A DNA stretch of 64,000 nt from CAWJAP01 sp963834365. GTDB lineage: Bacteria; Acidobacteriota; Vicinamibacteria; Vicinamibacterales; Vicinamibacteraceae. The notes beneath the pieces are model-generated. The model worked only from the letters and a program-made list of their open reading frames with translations. It made no database searches and was not told the DNA's origin. The DNA is taken from contig CAWIBS010000029.1 of assembly GCA_963834365.1 (NCBI GenBank), positions 434,001 to 498,000 on the forward strand, given 5' to 3'. The position numbers and the translations under genes were made by a program. Of this stretch, positions 37,035 to 45,752 are shown one piece after another; the first letter of the stretch is position 1, and every line of letters begins with the position of its first letter.

Positions 37035-37931
37035 TTGCTGTTCCTGAGCCTCGCCCTGTCCGCGGCGTGCAACGCCGGCGCAGTGTCATGCGTGGCCGGG
37101 GGGTCGGCCGAACCTGACTTCACGCCGCGTGAGGGTGCGCGGCGATTCGATCTCAGGGGCCGCATCGTCTCGGTGCAGAAAGGCGAGCGCCAGGCGACCG
37201 TCGCCCACGAGCGCGTGGACGGGTTCATGGATCCGATGACCATGCCGTTCACGGTCAAGGAGCGGTGGGCGCTCGACACCATGCAGACGGGCGATCTGCT
37301 GCAGGGCACGCTCGTCGTGGACGGGTCCCGTTCCTGGATCGAGGTCGGCGCCATCACGCGCGATCCGCGCGGCGACGCGCAGCCCGACGCGCCGAGGGGC
37401 ACCTGGGCGCCCGCGGATCCCGGGACGCCGGCGCCCGAGCTGACGCTCGTCGATCAGGATCGACGCACCTTCACGCTGGCCCGCTATCGTGGCGCGCCGC
37501 TGCTCGTCACCTTCGCCTACACGCGCTGCCCGCTGCCGGAGTACTGCCCGCTGGTGATGCAGCGCTTCGCCGCGCTCGAACGCGCCACGTCCGCCGACGC
37601 GCGTCTGGCCGGGGTCCGGCTGCTCACCGTGACGCTCGATCCGGAGCACGATACGCCGGCGCGTCTGCGCGAGTACGGACTGCACAACGGCGTCGGGGCC
37701 GGGACGTCCGGCGACCGCTTCGCACGCTGGCAGCTCGCCACCGGCAAGCCGGTCGAGGTCAAGCGGCTCGCGGCATTCTTCGGTCTCGACTACTATGCGG
37801 AGGAGTCGGGCCAGGTCATTCACTCGCTGCGCACGGGCCTCATCGATGCGGAGGGCAGGGTCGCCAGAGTGTTCGAGTACAACGAGTGGAAGACCGACGA
37901 CGTCATGGCCGCGCTGCGGCGGCTGCCCTGA
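37008..37931 (+). CDS. Exported CusF-SCO1/SenC fusion protein (copper chaperone)
   Basis: A 307-residue protein with two copper domains. After a lipoprotein-like signal (LLFLSLALSAAC), residues 48-117 are a CusF-like OB fold: GRIVSVQ, then AHERVDGFMDPMTMPF with His67, Met74, Met77 and Met79 as Cu(I) ligand candidates. Residues 135-305 form the thioredoxin-like SCO domain: PELTLVDQDRRTF, VTFAYTRCPLPEYCPLVMQR, TVTLDPEHDTP and VIHSLRTGLID. SCO proteins deliver copper to cytochrome oxidase CuA. The motif is C-x5-C (Cys174, Cys180) rather than the textbook C-x3-C. His272 completes the copper site. The start codon lies in the loop of a strong hairpin. Confidence 0.88.
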   Translation: MIPRGSRPRLLFLSLALSAACNAGAVSCVAGGSAEPDFTPREGARRFDLRGRIVSVQKGERQATVAHERVDGFMDPMTMPFTVKERWALDTMQTGDLLQGTLVVDGSRSWIEVGAITRDPRGDAQPDAPRGTWAPADPGTPAPELTLVDQDRRTFTLARYRGAPLLVTFAYTRCPLPEYCPLVMQRFAALERATSADARLAGVRLLTVTLDPEHDTPARLREYGLHNGVGAGTSGDRFARWQLATGKPVEVKRLAAFFGLDYYAEESGQVIHSLRTGLIDAEGRVARVFEYNEWKTDDVMAALRRLP

Positions 37932-37947
37932 GCCGGTGCCGCTGGCC

Positions 37948-39234
37948 ATGGCACGGGCCCGTCGTCGCGCACGCCTGCGCCCCGTCCTGCTGGCATCGGT
38001 CCTGTCGCTGGCGCTGGACACCAACGCTGCGGCCGACTGGCTCCCGTCGCGGCCCATCTCGCTCTGGAGCGGGCGCCTCATCGTCAGCGGCGAAGCGACG
38101 GTCACCATCGGATCGCACGACGAGGCGTACTTCAACGCCCTCGACTATTCACACGACGCGTTCAATCTGGTCACCGGCTCCGTGACCGCCGAGCTCCGTG
38201 CGCACGACCGGGTCGCTGTGCTCGCTCAAGTCATGGACGAAGTGGCGCTGCGCGAGCGCAACTTCGGTCCGACCGACTGGCATGTCGTCCGCCTGTACGC
38301 GGCCTACGTGCGCGTGCAGCCGCTCAAGGACCGGCCGTTCCACGTCCAGGCCGGGCGCATCCCGCCCGTCTTCGGCCGCTTTGCCCGCCAGGACTACGGC
38401 CAGGACAACCCGCTCATCGGCCTGCCGCTCGCCTATCACTATCCGACCGTGCAGCGTGGTGACGTGGCGCCGGGCAGCGTGCTGCAGCTCCTCGCGAACC
38501 GCGGCAACGGCTGGCTCGTGACGTATCCAGGCGCCACACCCCCGGCGGATCAGGGTGTGCCGCTCGTCTCGGCTCGACGCTGGGACACGGGCGTGGAGGC
38601 TCGCGTCGGCGACGGGCTCTGGGAAGCCAGCCTGGCGGTCACGCGCGGCACCCTGTCCAGGCCACTCGGCGAGGATGACAACGGCGGCAAGCAGGTGTCG
38701 GGACGGGTGGCCGTGACGCCCTTCACCGGGTTCGTCGTGGGCGCGTCGATCGCCGGCGGCGAGTTCGTGGCCGATGCCGCGCGCGCGACGCTGCCGGCCC
38801 CGGCCGACGGCGAGACGTATCGCCAGCGCGCGTGGGGCGTCGATGCCGAGTATTCCACCGGCTACGTCAGGATTCGCGGCGAGGTCATCGGCAGCCGATG
38901 GGAGACGCCCTTCGAGAGCGGCGAGGCGACCCAGAGACTGGGCGCGACATCGGGATGGGTCGAGGGCCGGGTCTCGTTGACGCCCAGATGGCAGCTCGCG
39001 CTGCGCGTCGAGCGGCTCGGGTTCGCGTCAATCGCCTCCGCGATGCCGGCGTCTGCGGCGGCCGACGGCGACCTCATCGAGTGGGATGCGCCGGTTTCGC
39101 GCGTCGAGGCCGGCGTCGGGTACCGCCTGCACCGCAACGTGCGCCTCAAGGTGTCGTGGCAGGAGAACTGGCGCGACGGCGGTCGGATCCATCGCGACGG
39201 GCTGCTCGGCACGCAGATTGTGTACTGGTTCTAG
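37948..39234 (+). CDS. Outer membrane beta-barrel (porin-like) protein
   Basis: A 428-residue protein with a signal peptide (RARLRPVLLASVLSLALDTN). The long alternating beta-strand pattern is typical of porins: SGRLIVSGEATVTIGS, SVTAELRAHDRVAVLAQVMD, YVRIRGEVIGSRWE, WVEGRVSLTPRWQLALRVER. The last residues GTQIVYWF end in an aromatic residue, the BAM recognition signal. VQAGRIPPVFGRFARQDYGQ recalls alginate/phosphate-porin-like proteins that line a narrow channel. It starts 17 bases after the CusF-SCO stop, so it is co-transcribed and may bring copper or small anions across the outer membrane. Substrate is inferred from context only. Confidence 0.75.
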   Translation: MARARRRARLRPVLLASVLSLALDTNAAADWLPSRPISLWSGRLIVSGEATVTIGSHDEAYFNALDYSHDAFNLVTGSVTAELRAHDRVAVLAQVMDEVALRERNFGPTDWHVVRLYAAYVRVQPLKDRPFHVQAGRIPPVFGRFARQDYGQDNPLIGLPLAYHYPTVQRGDVAPGSVLQLLANRGNGWLVTYPGATPPADQGVPLVSARRWDTGVEARVGDGLWEASLAVTRGTLSRPLGEDDNGGKQVSGRVAVTPFTGFVVGASIAGGEFVADAARATLPAPADGETYRQRAWGVDAEYSTGYVRIRGEVIGSRWETPFESGEATQRLGATSGWVEGRVSLTPRWQLALRVERLGFASIASAMPASAAADGDLIEWDAPVSRVEAGVGYRLHRNVRLKVSWQENWRDGGRIHRDGLLGTQIVYWF

Positions 39235-39244
39235 GCCCGGAGTT

Positions 39245-39316
39245 CCCTTGTGTTGACGAGTGTCCGGCTTCACCCGGCCCTTGTCTTGACGTAGTGTCCG
39301 GCTTCAGCCGGACCCA
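39245..39316. repeat. Tandem REP-like units (GTGTCCGGCTTCAGCCGGACC)
   Basis: Two copies follow each other in the same orientation. One is slightly decayed (GTGTCCGGCTTCACCCGG, about 39250). One is intact (GTAGTGTCCGGCTTCAGCC, about 39293). They fill the gap between the porin and the cupredoxin-like gene. Confidence 0.75.
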
Positions 39317-39337
39317 GGGCCTCCAGCGTCCTCATCC

Positions 39338-40081
39338 ATGCAGTCGTGGCAGCGCTCGTCTCGCCGCTTGAAGGCCGCCCCGCTCGCGGCCGCAGCGACG
39401 GCTGTCCTGACGCTGGCATCGTCCGACGGGGTGGCGCAGAGTACCCGGCAGCCGGCCGGGGTCATTCGCGGGCGCGTCGACCTGCCTGCGGCGACGATCA
39501 CCGATCGGCGGCCGATGGTGGCGGAGGTCGGCAGCTCGCGGGCCCGTGACGCCCAGGCCGACGCACGTGATCGCCGGATGGCCGTGGTCTACCTCGATCG
39601 GGCGCCGCGCGGCGCGTTCGGCGAGGCCGACGAACGGCGCGCCCGCATCGATCAGCGGGGCGAACGCTTCGTGCCGCACGTGGTCGCGATCCCGGTCGGC
39701 AGCAGCGTCGATTTCCCCAACTCCGATCGCACGTATCACAATGTGTTTTCACTGTCGGACGCCCGGACATTCGACCTCGGGCGATACGCGGCGGGCGACT
39801 CGAAGGCGGTACGATTCGACCGCCCTGGTATCGTTCGCGTCTTCTGCGACATCCACTCGCACATGAGCGCCTTCGTGCTCGTGTTCGCGCACCGCTTCTT
39901 CGACGTGACCGATGCGGACGGCCGGTATCGCATTTCGAACGTGCCCGCCGGCACCTACACGATCACCTTCTGGAACGAGTTGGTGACGCCGGAGCCGAGG
40001 CAGATCACCGTCCCCGAGGACGGCGAGGTCGAAGTCAACTTCGGCGGCACCCGGCGCGCCCAGGGCCAGGGAGGGCCGTAA
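39338..40081 (+). CDS. Exported cupredoxin-like protein (methylamine-utilisation type)
   Basis: A 247-residue exported protein. A carboxypeptidase-regulatory-like N-terminal region (PAGVIRGRVDLPAATI) leads into VAIPVGSSVDFPNSDRTYHN with His134. IVRVFCDIHSHMSAFVLVFA follows, with Cys170, His173, His175 and Met176, a type 1 copper arrangement. A second beta-sandwich (FFDVTDADGRYRISNVPAGT to PEDGEVEVNFGG) ends the protein. Relatives are annotated as methylamine utilisation protein or plastocyanin-like, and are often found beside haem proteins. It starts a three-gene run with the histidine kinase (three bases on) and response regulator, so it may provide the sensed copper or redox signal. This is inference. 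Confidence 0.8.
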   Translation: MQSWQRSSRRLKAAPLAAAATAVLTLASSDGVAQSTRQPAGVIRGRVDLPAATITDRRPMVAEVGSSRARDAQADARDRRMAVVYLDRAPRGAFGEADERRARIDQRGERFVPHVVAIPVGSSVDFPNSDRTYHNVFSLSDARTFDLGRYAAGDSKAVRFDRPGIVRVFCDIHSHMSAFVLVFAHRFFDVTDADGRYRISNVPAGTYTITFWNELVTPEPRQITVPEDGEVEVNFGGTRRAQGQGGP

Positions 40082-40084
40082 CGC

Positions 40085-41956
40085 GTGCGCGCGCTGTCGT
40101 CGCTGTCCAATCGCATCTTCCTCGCAAGCGCGGTCGTGGCCGTGCTGTCGATTGGGACCGCGGTGTTCCTGGTGAACTTCGCGGTGACGCGGCGCGCCGA
40201 AGCCGAGCTCGAGCGGAGCCTGGTCGAGGCGGGCGAGCTCGTCGCCCAGTTCCAGACGCTGCTCTTCGAGCATCTGGCACGCGAGGCGCGGCTGATTGCG
40301 GATCTGCCGCGGCTGAAGGCGGCGGTGTACGACGACCACCTGCCCACGGCGCAGGCCGTGGCGGACGAGTACGCGCGGCAGATCGAGGCCGACCTCTTCG
40401 TCGTCACCAACCGCGCCGGCGCGCTGCTCGCGGCCATCGGCGATCCCGGTGTCCCGGCCTCGGAGGTCGGCGCGCGGCAGGGCGTCAAGGAGGCACTCGC
40501 GGGCAGTTCGGTGGTTGCGTTCTGGTCACGTGCCGACGGCCTCCTGCCCGTCGTCTCCACGCCGATCGTGATTGGCCCGGGTCAACCGGAGATCCTCGGC
40601 TCGGTCAGCGTCGGCGTCGGGCTCGATCAGCGCCTGGCCGCGCGCATCAAGGCGCTGACCCGCAGCGAGGTCGTGTTCGTGGGGAACGGACGCGTGCAGG
40701 GCTCCACGTTGCCCCCCGCCCACCACGCCGCCCTCACCCGGGCGCTCAGCGCCCCCGGCGTCTCGCGCATCGTCCTCGGCGATGAGGAGTATCAGGCTGT
40801 CCGGCGGCCGCTGACGCTTGCGGTGAGAACCGGGGAGCCGGCCCTCCGGCCGATAGGCGACCCGCCCGGCCACAGCGCCGCCGTCGTGGACGCGCGGACC
40901 GACGCCCCTGTCGTCGTCGCGCTCCGCTCGCGGACCGCGGAGCTCGCCTTTCTCCGTACGCTCCACACCGCCTTCGGCTTGACGGCGCTCGGCGGCGTGC
41001 TGCTCGCCACGCTCCTCAGCTACGCCGTGGCCCGGATGACGACGCGGCCGATCCGCGCCTTGACGGCGACGATGGGGGAGATTGCGTCCACCGGCAATCT
41101 GACGACCGCCCGGCCCGCGCCGCGCGTCACGCGCTGGGAGGACGGTGATGCGCGGCTGCTCACCAGCGCGTTCCAGACGTTGACCGAGTCGCTGGCGCGG
41201 TTCCAGCGCGAGGCAGCGCAGCGCGAGCGCCTGTCCTCGCTTGGCCGGCTCTCGACGGTGCTGGCGCACGAGATTCGCAATCCCCTCACGATCATCAAGG
41301 GGTCGCTCCGCACGCTGCGCCGCGGCGCTCGTCCTGGCGACGCGGCCGCCGTCCGCGCCATCGACGACATCGAAGGTGAAGTCACCCGCCTCAATCGACT
41401 GGTCCACGACGTGCTCGACTACGCGCGGCCGATTCGCTTCACGATCGAGCGTGTGGACGTCGGGCGCCTGGTGCACGACGCCGCCAATGCCGTCGCCGCC
41501 AATCAGCCCGGACCGGAGATCCGCGTCGCGCTCCCGCCCGATCCGGTCGAGATCGACACCGACGGGGACCGCCTGCGTCAGGCACTGGTCAACGTGCTGT
41601 CGAACGCCCGGGACGCGGTGCTCGAGCGCGATCGGGCCGATGGCGACGGGCCGCCGGCCGGCGACGGCGCACCGCGGCGGGCGGCGGGCGCGATCGACGT
41701 CAGGACCACGCTGGACGGGCCGAGCGTGCGCATCGTGGTGACCGATCGCGGGCATCGGGATGGCACCCGAGCAGATGGTCCGGATCTTCGAGCCGTTCTT
41801 CACCACCAAGGAGGCCGGCTCCGGCATCGGGCTTGCAATCACGCGGAACGTCGTCGAAGGTCTGGGCGGATCGATTGCGATGGCCAGCGAGATCCGCCGC
41901 GGAACCACGGTGACGTTGACGATCCCGCGCGTGGCGGCGGTCGTCCCGGAGCGCTG

Positions 41957-41957
<1 letters not shown>
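40085..41957 (+). CDS. Membrane sensor histidine kinase with periplasmic Cache-like domain (one frameshift)
   Basis: A GTG at 40085 starts two membrane segments (FLASAVVAVLSIGTAVFLVN and LHTAFGLTALGGVLLATLLS) that enclose a periplasmic domain of about 270 residues resembling a Cache fold (ADLFVVTNRAGALLAAIGDP). A HAMP region follows, then LGRLSTVLAHEIRNPLTIIK with the phospho-acceptor near His395. The ATPase has ALVNVLSNARDAV (N box), VTDRGIGM and SGIGLAITRNVVEGLGG. One surplus G at 41750-41752 breaks the frame inside VTDRGIGMAPEQM. The corrected length is about 623 residues. It overlaps the NtrC-type regulator by TGATG. A cupredoxin-like gene precedes it. Confidence 0.9.
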
Positions 41958-43335
<1,378 letters not shown>

Positions 43336-43546
43336 TCGCCCGGGCCTTTCCCCCGCCGTAATTCCTTTCGCAATTCGTAAGCACGAGTGATTCCTGCGCT
43401 GCGGAGTCCTGTCGCCGCAGTCCCCCCATTCGGGACACTGCCCGATGCGACCAAGGCGCGGCGCATTCGGGCGCATCTGCGATTCCCGTGGCCTCTGGTT
43501 TGCACAAAGGGGGCGCGGAGGACGCTGCATAGTGCCGAGCCCAAGT
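43336..43546. other. Regulatory region between the sigma54 regulator and the CxxCH lipoprotein gene
   Basis: The region contains an inverted repeat CTGCGG...CCGCAG near 43400-43422 and two copies of CATTCGGG near 43428 and 43465. The sigma54 promoter at 43489-43504 follows. The repeats lie at the distance expected for activator sites. No gene is seen. Confidence 0.45.
43489..43504 (+). promoter_or_regulatory. Sigma54 (RpoN) promoter for the CxxCH lipoprotein gene
   Basis: TGGCCTCTGGTTTGCA has TGGC and TTGCA at the exact -24/-12 spacing of the sigma54 consensus (TGGC-N7-TTGC-A). It lies just after a gene for a sigma54-dependent activator. About 45 bases separate it from the proposed GTG start at 43547, a natural leader length. 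Confidence 0.78.
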
Positions 43547-43998
43547 GTGATCAGACTCCGTCGGCTGCGCGCTGGTCGTGCTGGCGGTGACTCTGCTGTC
43601 GAGCGCATGTGACGAGAAGCTGTCCGATCGTGACCGGCCCGACGCCCGGCCTCACGGTGAGCTTCGCGAGCATCCAGAAGGAGATCTTCGAGACCACCGA
43701 TGCGTCGGGGCGGGCCGCCTGCGTGAACTGTCACGCCCCCGGCCGTCCGGCCGTCGGGGTTCTGAACCTCAGCGCCGCGACCTCGTACGCGTCGCTCGTG
43801 AACATCGCCAGCCTTTTGAAGCCCGGTGCGACGCGTGTCATTCCTGGCGATCCGGACAACAGCTATCTGATCCACAAGCTCGAAGGACGCCAGGGCATCG
43901 TCGGCGAGCGGATGCCCCGGACGTCGGGACCCTTCCTGACGGAGGGCCAGATCTCGGTGATTAGCCGCTGGATCGAGATCGGCGCGCCGAACAACTGA
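43547..43998 (+). CDS. Lipoprotein with a single c-type haem motif (two frameshifts)
   Basis: Read from a GTG at 43547, the N-terminus is MIRLRRLR followed by LVVLAVTLLSSACDEKLSD, a lipoprotein signal with Cys in SSAC. This needs one surplus base near 43570 and another near 43629. The mature protein has FASIQKEIFETTDASGRAAC, then CVNCH, the c-type haem attachment motif, and RPAVGVLNLSAATSYASLVN. PGDPDNSYLIHKLEGRQGIV and RMPRTSGPFLTEGQISVISR complete the DUF1587/planctomycete-type cytochrome pattern with a distal Met (RMP). The corrected length is about 149 residues. A sigma54 promoter precedes it, so the adjacent two-component system probably switches it on. Confidence 0.82.
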
Positions 43999-44130
43999 AC
44001 GGAGTCCACCCGGACAAGATCACGCCAATCGGCCACGGATAGATGCCAGCCACGGATAGATCCGACAAGATCGGCCACGGACAAGATCCGACACGATCGG
44101 ATAGGGCCGATTCGGACACGATCAGAGGAG
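43999..44130. repeat. GGATAGATCC / CGGACAAGATC oligomer array
   Basis: CCACGGATAGATCCGACAAG and GGCCACGGACAAGATCCG-like units repeat about six times between the CxxCH lipoprotein and the DUF5777 gene. GAGGAG at the end (about 44125) is the ribosome binding site of the next gene. Confidence 0.7.
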
Positions 44131-44138
44131 TCGTTCAA

Positions 44139-45014
44139 TTGACCCGTTCATTGCTTCTCGCGCTCGTTGGCCTGCTCGCATGCGTGTCGGGCGCTTCTGC
44201 CCAGCAGGGCGGGACCGGCGGTCAGGAGGTCAAGGCGACCGAGGCCGCGACCGGCGCCAGCGCGCAGGATGAGCGCGACGATGCCGTGCTCGACCGCGCG
44301 CAGCCGGACTTCACGATCGTCAATCTGCCGACCACGCTGCGTCTGCCGAAGTGGAAGAGTGCCTTTCGCGTGACGCACCGGTTCACGCGGCCGCTGGGGC
44401 AGGGCGATTTCGGCGACCTGCTCGAGGACTTCTTCGGGATGGACGGCGGTGCGCTCATCGGCCTCGAGTACCGATTCGGATTGCTGGAGGGCACCCAGGT
44501 GGGCGTGCTGCGCACGAGCGATCGGACGATCCAGTTCTTCGGGGAATACGACATCAAGTCCCAATCGGAGTCGTTTCCGATCGGCCTCGCCGCCTACGCG
44601 ACCATCGACGGGACGAACAACTTCCGCGACAGCTACACGCCGGGGATCGGGGTCATCGTCTCGAAGACCATCGAGGAGCACGTCGCGCTCTACGTGCAGC
44701 CGATGTACATCAACAACTCGAACCTGGAGCCGAGCGAGCTCGTGGACGACAACGACTCGTGGCTGCTCGGCCTGGGCGCGCGCGTGCGCATCCGGCCGAC
44801 CGTCTACGTGGTGGGCGAGTGGATCCCGCGGATCGGCGGGTATGACCCTGGCGTGGACGGCGCAAGCTTCGGCATCGAGAAGCGCGCCGGCGGACATTCG
44901 TTCCAGTTCAACTTCTCGAACACCTTCGGGACCACGATGGGGCAGGCCGCCCGTGGCGGCATTCGCAACGAGGACTGGTATCTGGGGTTCAATATTTCGA
45001 GGAAGTTCTTTTAG
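44139..45014 (+). CDS. DUF5777-like outer membrane beta-barrel protein
   Basis: A TTG at 44139 with AGAGGAG eight bases upstream starts a signal peptide (TRSLLLALVGLLACVSGASA). Upstream codons in the longer frame only translate the oligomer array. The 291-residue protein reads SAFRVTHRFTRPLGQGDFGD, LIGLEYRFGLLEGTQVGVLR and RTIQFFGEYDIKSQSESFPI. It ends in a terminal Phe (FNISRKFF), the outer membrane barrel signal. The pattern matches the DUF5777 barrel family, often encoded beside c-type cytochromes and YceI proteins. It probably belongs to the same transcript as the CxxCH lipoprotein, suggesting a surface electron-transfer or haem-related assembly. Function unproven. Confidence 0.75.
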   Translation: MTRSLLLALVGLLACVSGASAQQGGTGGQEVKATEAATGASAQDERDDAVLDRAQPDFTIVNLPTTLRLPKWKSAFRVTHRFTRPLGQGDFGDLLEDFFGMDGGALIGLEYRFGLLEGTQVGVLRTSDRTIQFFGEYDIKSQSESFPIGLAAYATIDGTNNFRDSYTPGIGVIVSKTIEEHVALYVQPMYINNSNLEPSELVDDNDSWLLGLGARVRIRPTVYVVGEWIPRIGGYDPGVDGASFGIEKRAGGHSFQFNFSNTFGTTMGQAARGGIRNEDWYLGFNISRKFF

Positions 45015-45200
45015 AGCGGCTGGAACGGCTTGAGCGGCTGGAGCGGCTGGGCGGGCTGCGGTTTGCGAAGGCAGCCGGGAACACCGAGAATGCCCCGGCC
45101 GCAGCAATGGGCCGGTGGCCTGGCCCGCTGTTCGAATCGTTGCAGCGCTCCAGCCGCCCGAGCCCCCCAGCCGCCCAGCCGCTCCAGCCGCTCCAGCCAC
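45013..45200. repeat. Inverted GAGCGGCTGGAAC / CCAGCCGCTCC arrays
   Basis: The left arm (45014-45055) has GAGCGGCTGGAACGGCTTG units and starts at the DUF5777 stop codon. The right arm (45148-45200) has CCAGCCGCTCCAGCCGCTCC units in reverse complement. About 90 bases of unique sequence lie between. The words are the same as in the tandem array at 26.3 kb. Confidence 0.82.
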
Positions 45201-45204
45201 CACC

Positions 45205-45672
45205 GTGTCCCGCACGCTCAAACGCACGCTGACCGTCGTTCTTGCCGTCCTGGCCCTGATGCAATTCGTCGGGCCGGCCCGGACCAATCCGCCGACCAAT
45301 CCGGCGCGCCGGCTCGCCCAGTCCGTGAAGATTCCCGCCGACGTGAACGCGGTGCTCTCGCGCTCGTGTGCGAACTGTCATTCGAACGAGACGCGCTGGC
45401 CGTGGTACGCATATGTGGCGCCGATGTCCTGGGGCGTCATCGGACACGTCGAGAACGGACGCGATCACATGAACATGTCGGCCTGGCCGACCTCGCCCGA
45501 GGAGGGCGTGGAATTGCTGGACAGCCTGTGCCAGCAGGTCAAGCGCCGGAAGATGCCGCTGCCGTCCTACACCTGGATCCACCGTGACGCGCGGCTGTCG
45601 GACGCGGAGCGCAAGCTGCTCTGCCAGTGGGCGAATCGCGCCGCCGACGGCCTGATGGAATCGGAACAATAG
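45205..45672 (+). CDS. Haem-binding domain protein with CxxCH motif, exported
   Basis: A 155-residue protein with a signal anchor (TLTVVLAVLALMQFVGPA). LSRSCANCHSNETRWPWYAY contains the c-type haem motif Cys55-x-x-Cys58-His59. VAPMSWGVIGHVENGRDHMN follows, with likely distal ligands His and Met. The W-P-W-Y and HVENGRDHMNMS segments are hallmarks of the haem-binding (Haem_bd-like) family. A GTG at 45205 directly follows the oligomer array and lacks a strong ribosome binding site. It closes the copper/haem block and is likely periplasmic. It should serve in electron transfer or haem sensing. Confidence 0.83.
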   Translation: MSRTLKRTLTVVLAVLALMQFVGPARTNPPTNPARRLAQSVKIPADVNAVLSRSCANCHSNETRWPWYAYVAPMSWGVIGHVENGRDHMNMSAWPTSPEEGVELLDSLCQQVKRRKMPLPSYTWIHRDARLSDAERKLLCQWANRAADGLMESEQ

Positions 45673-45679
45673 CCGGCGG

Positions 45680-45724
45680 CCCGCCGAATCGCAGGCGGGC
45701 GGCGCTTCAGCCCCGCCGCCTGAT
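45680..45724. repeat. REP-like element with CTTCAG core
   Basis: CGGCGGG/CCCGCCG-type arms surround GCGCTTCAGCCCCGC near 45703-45718. It is an imperfect palindrome of the same family as at 6.0 and 49.7 kb, between the haem-binding gene and the tricorn gene. Confidence 0.55.
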
Positions 45725-45752
45725 AATGTACGCCGCAGGAGGTGCCTCCACC

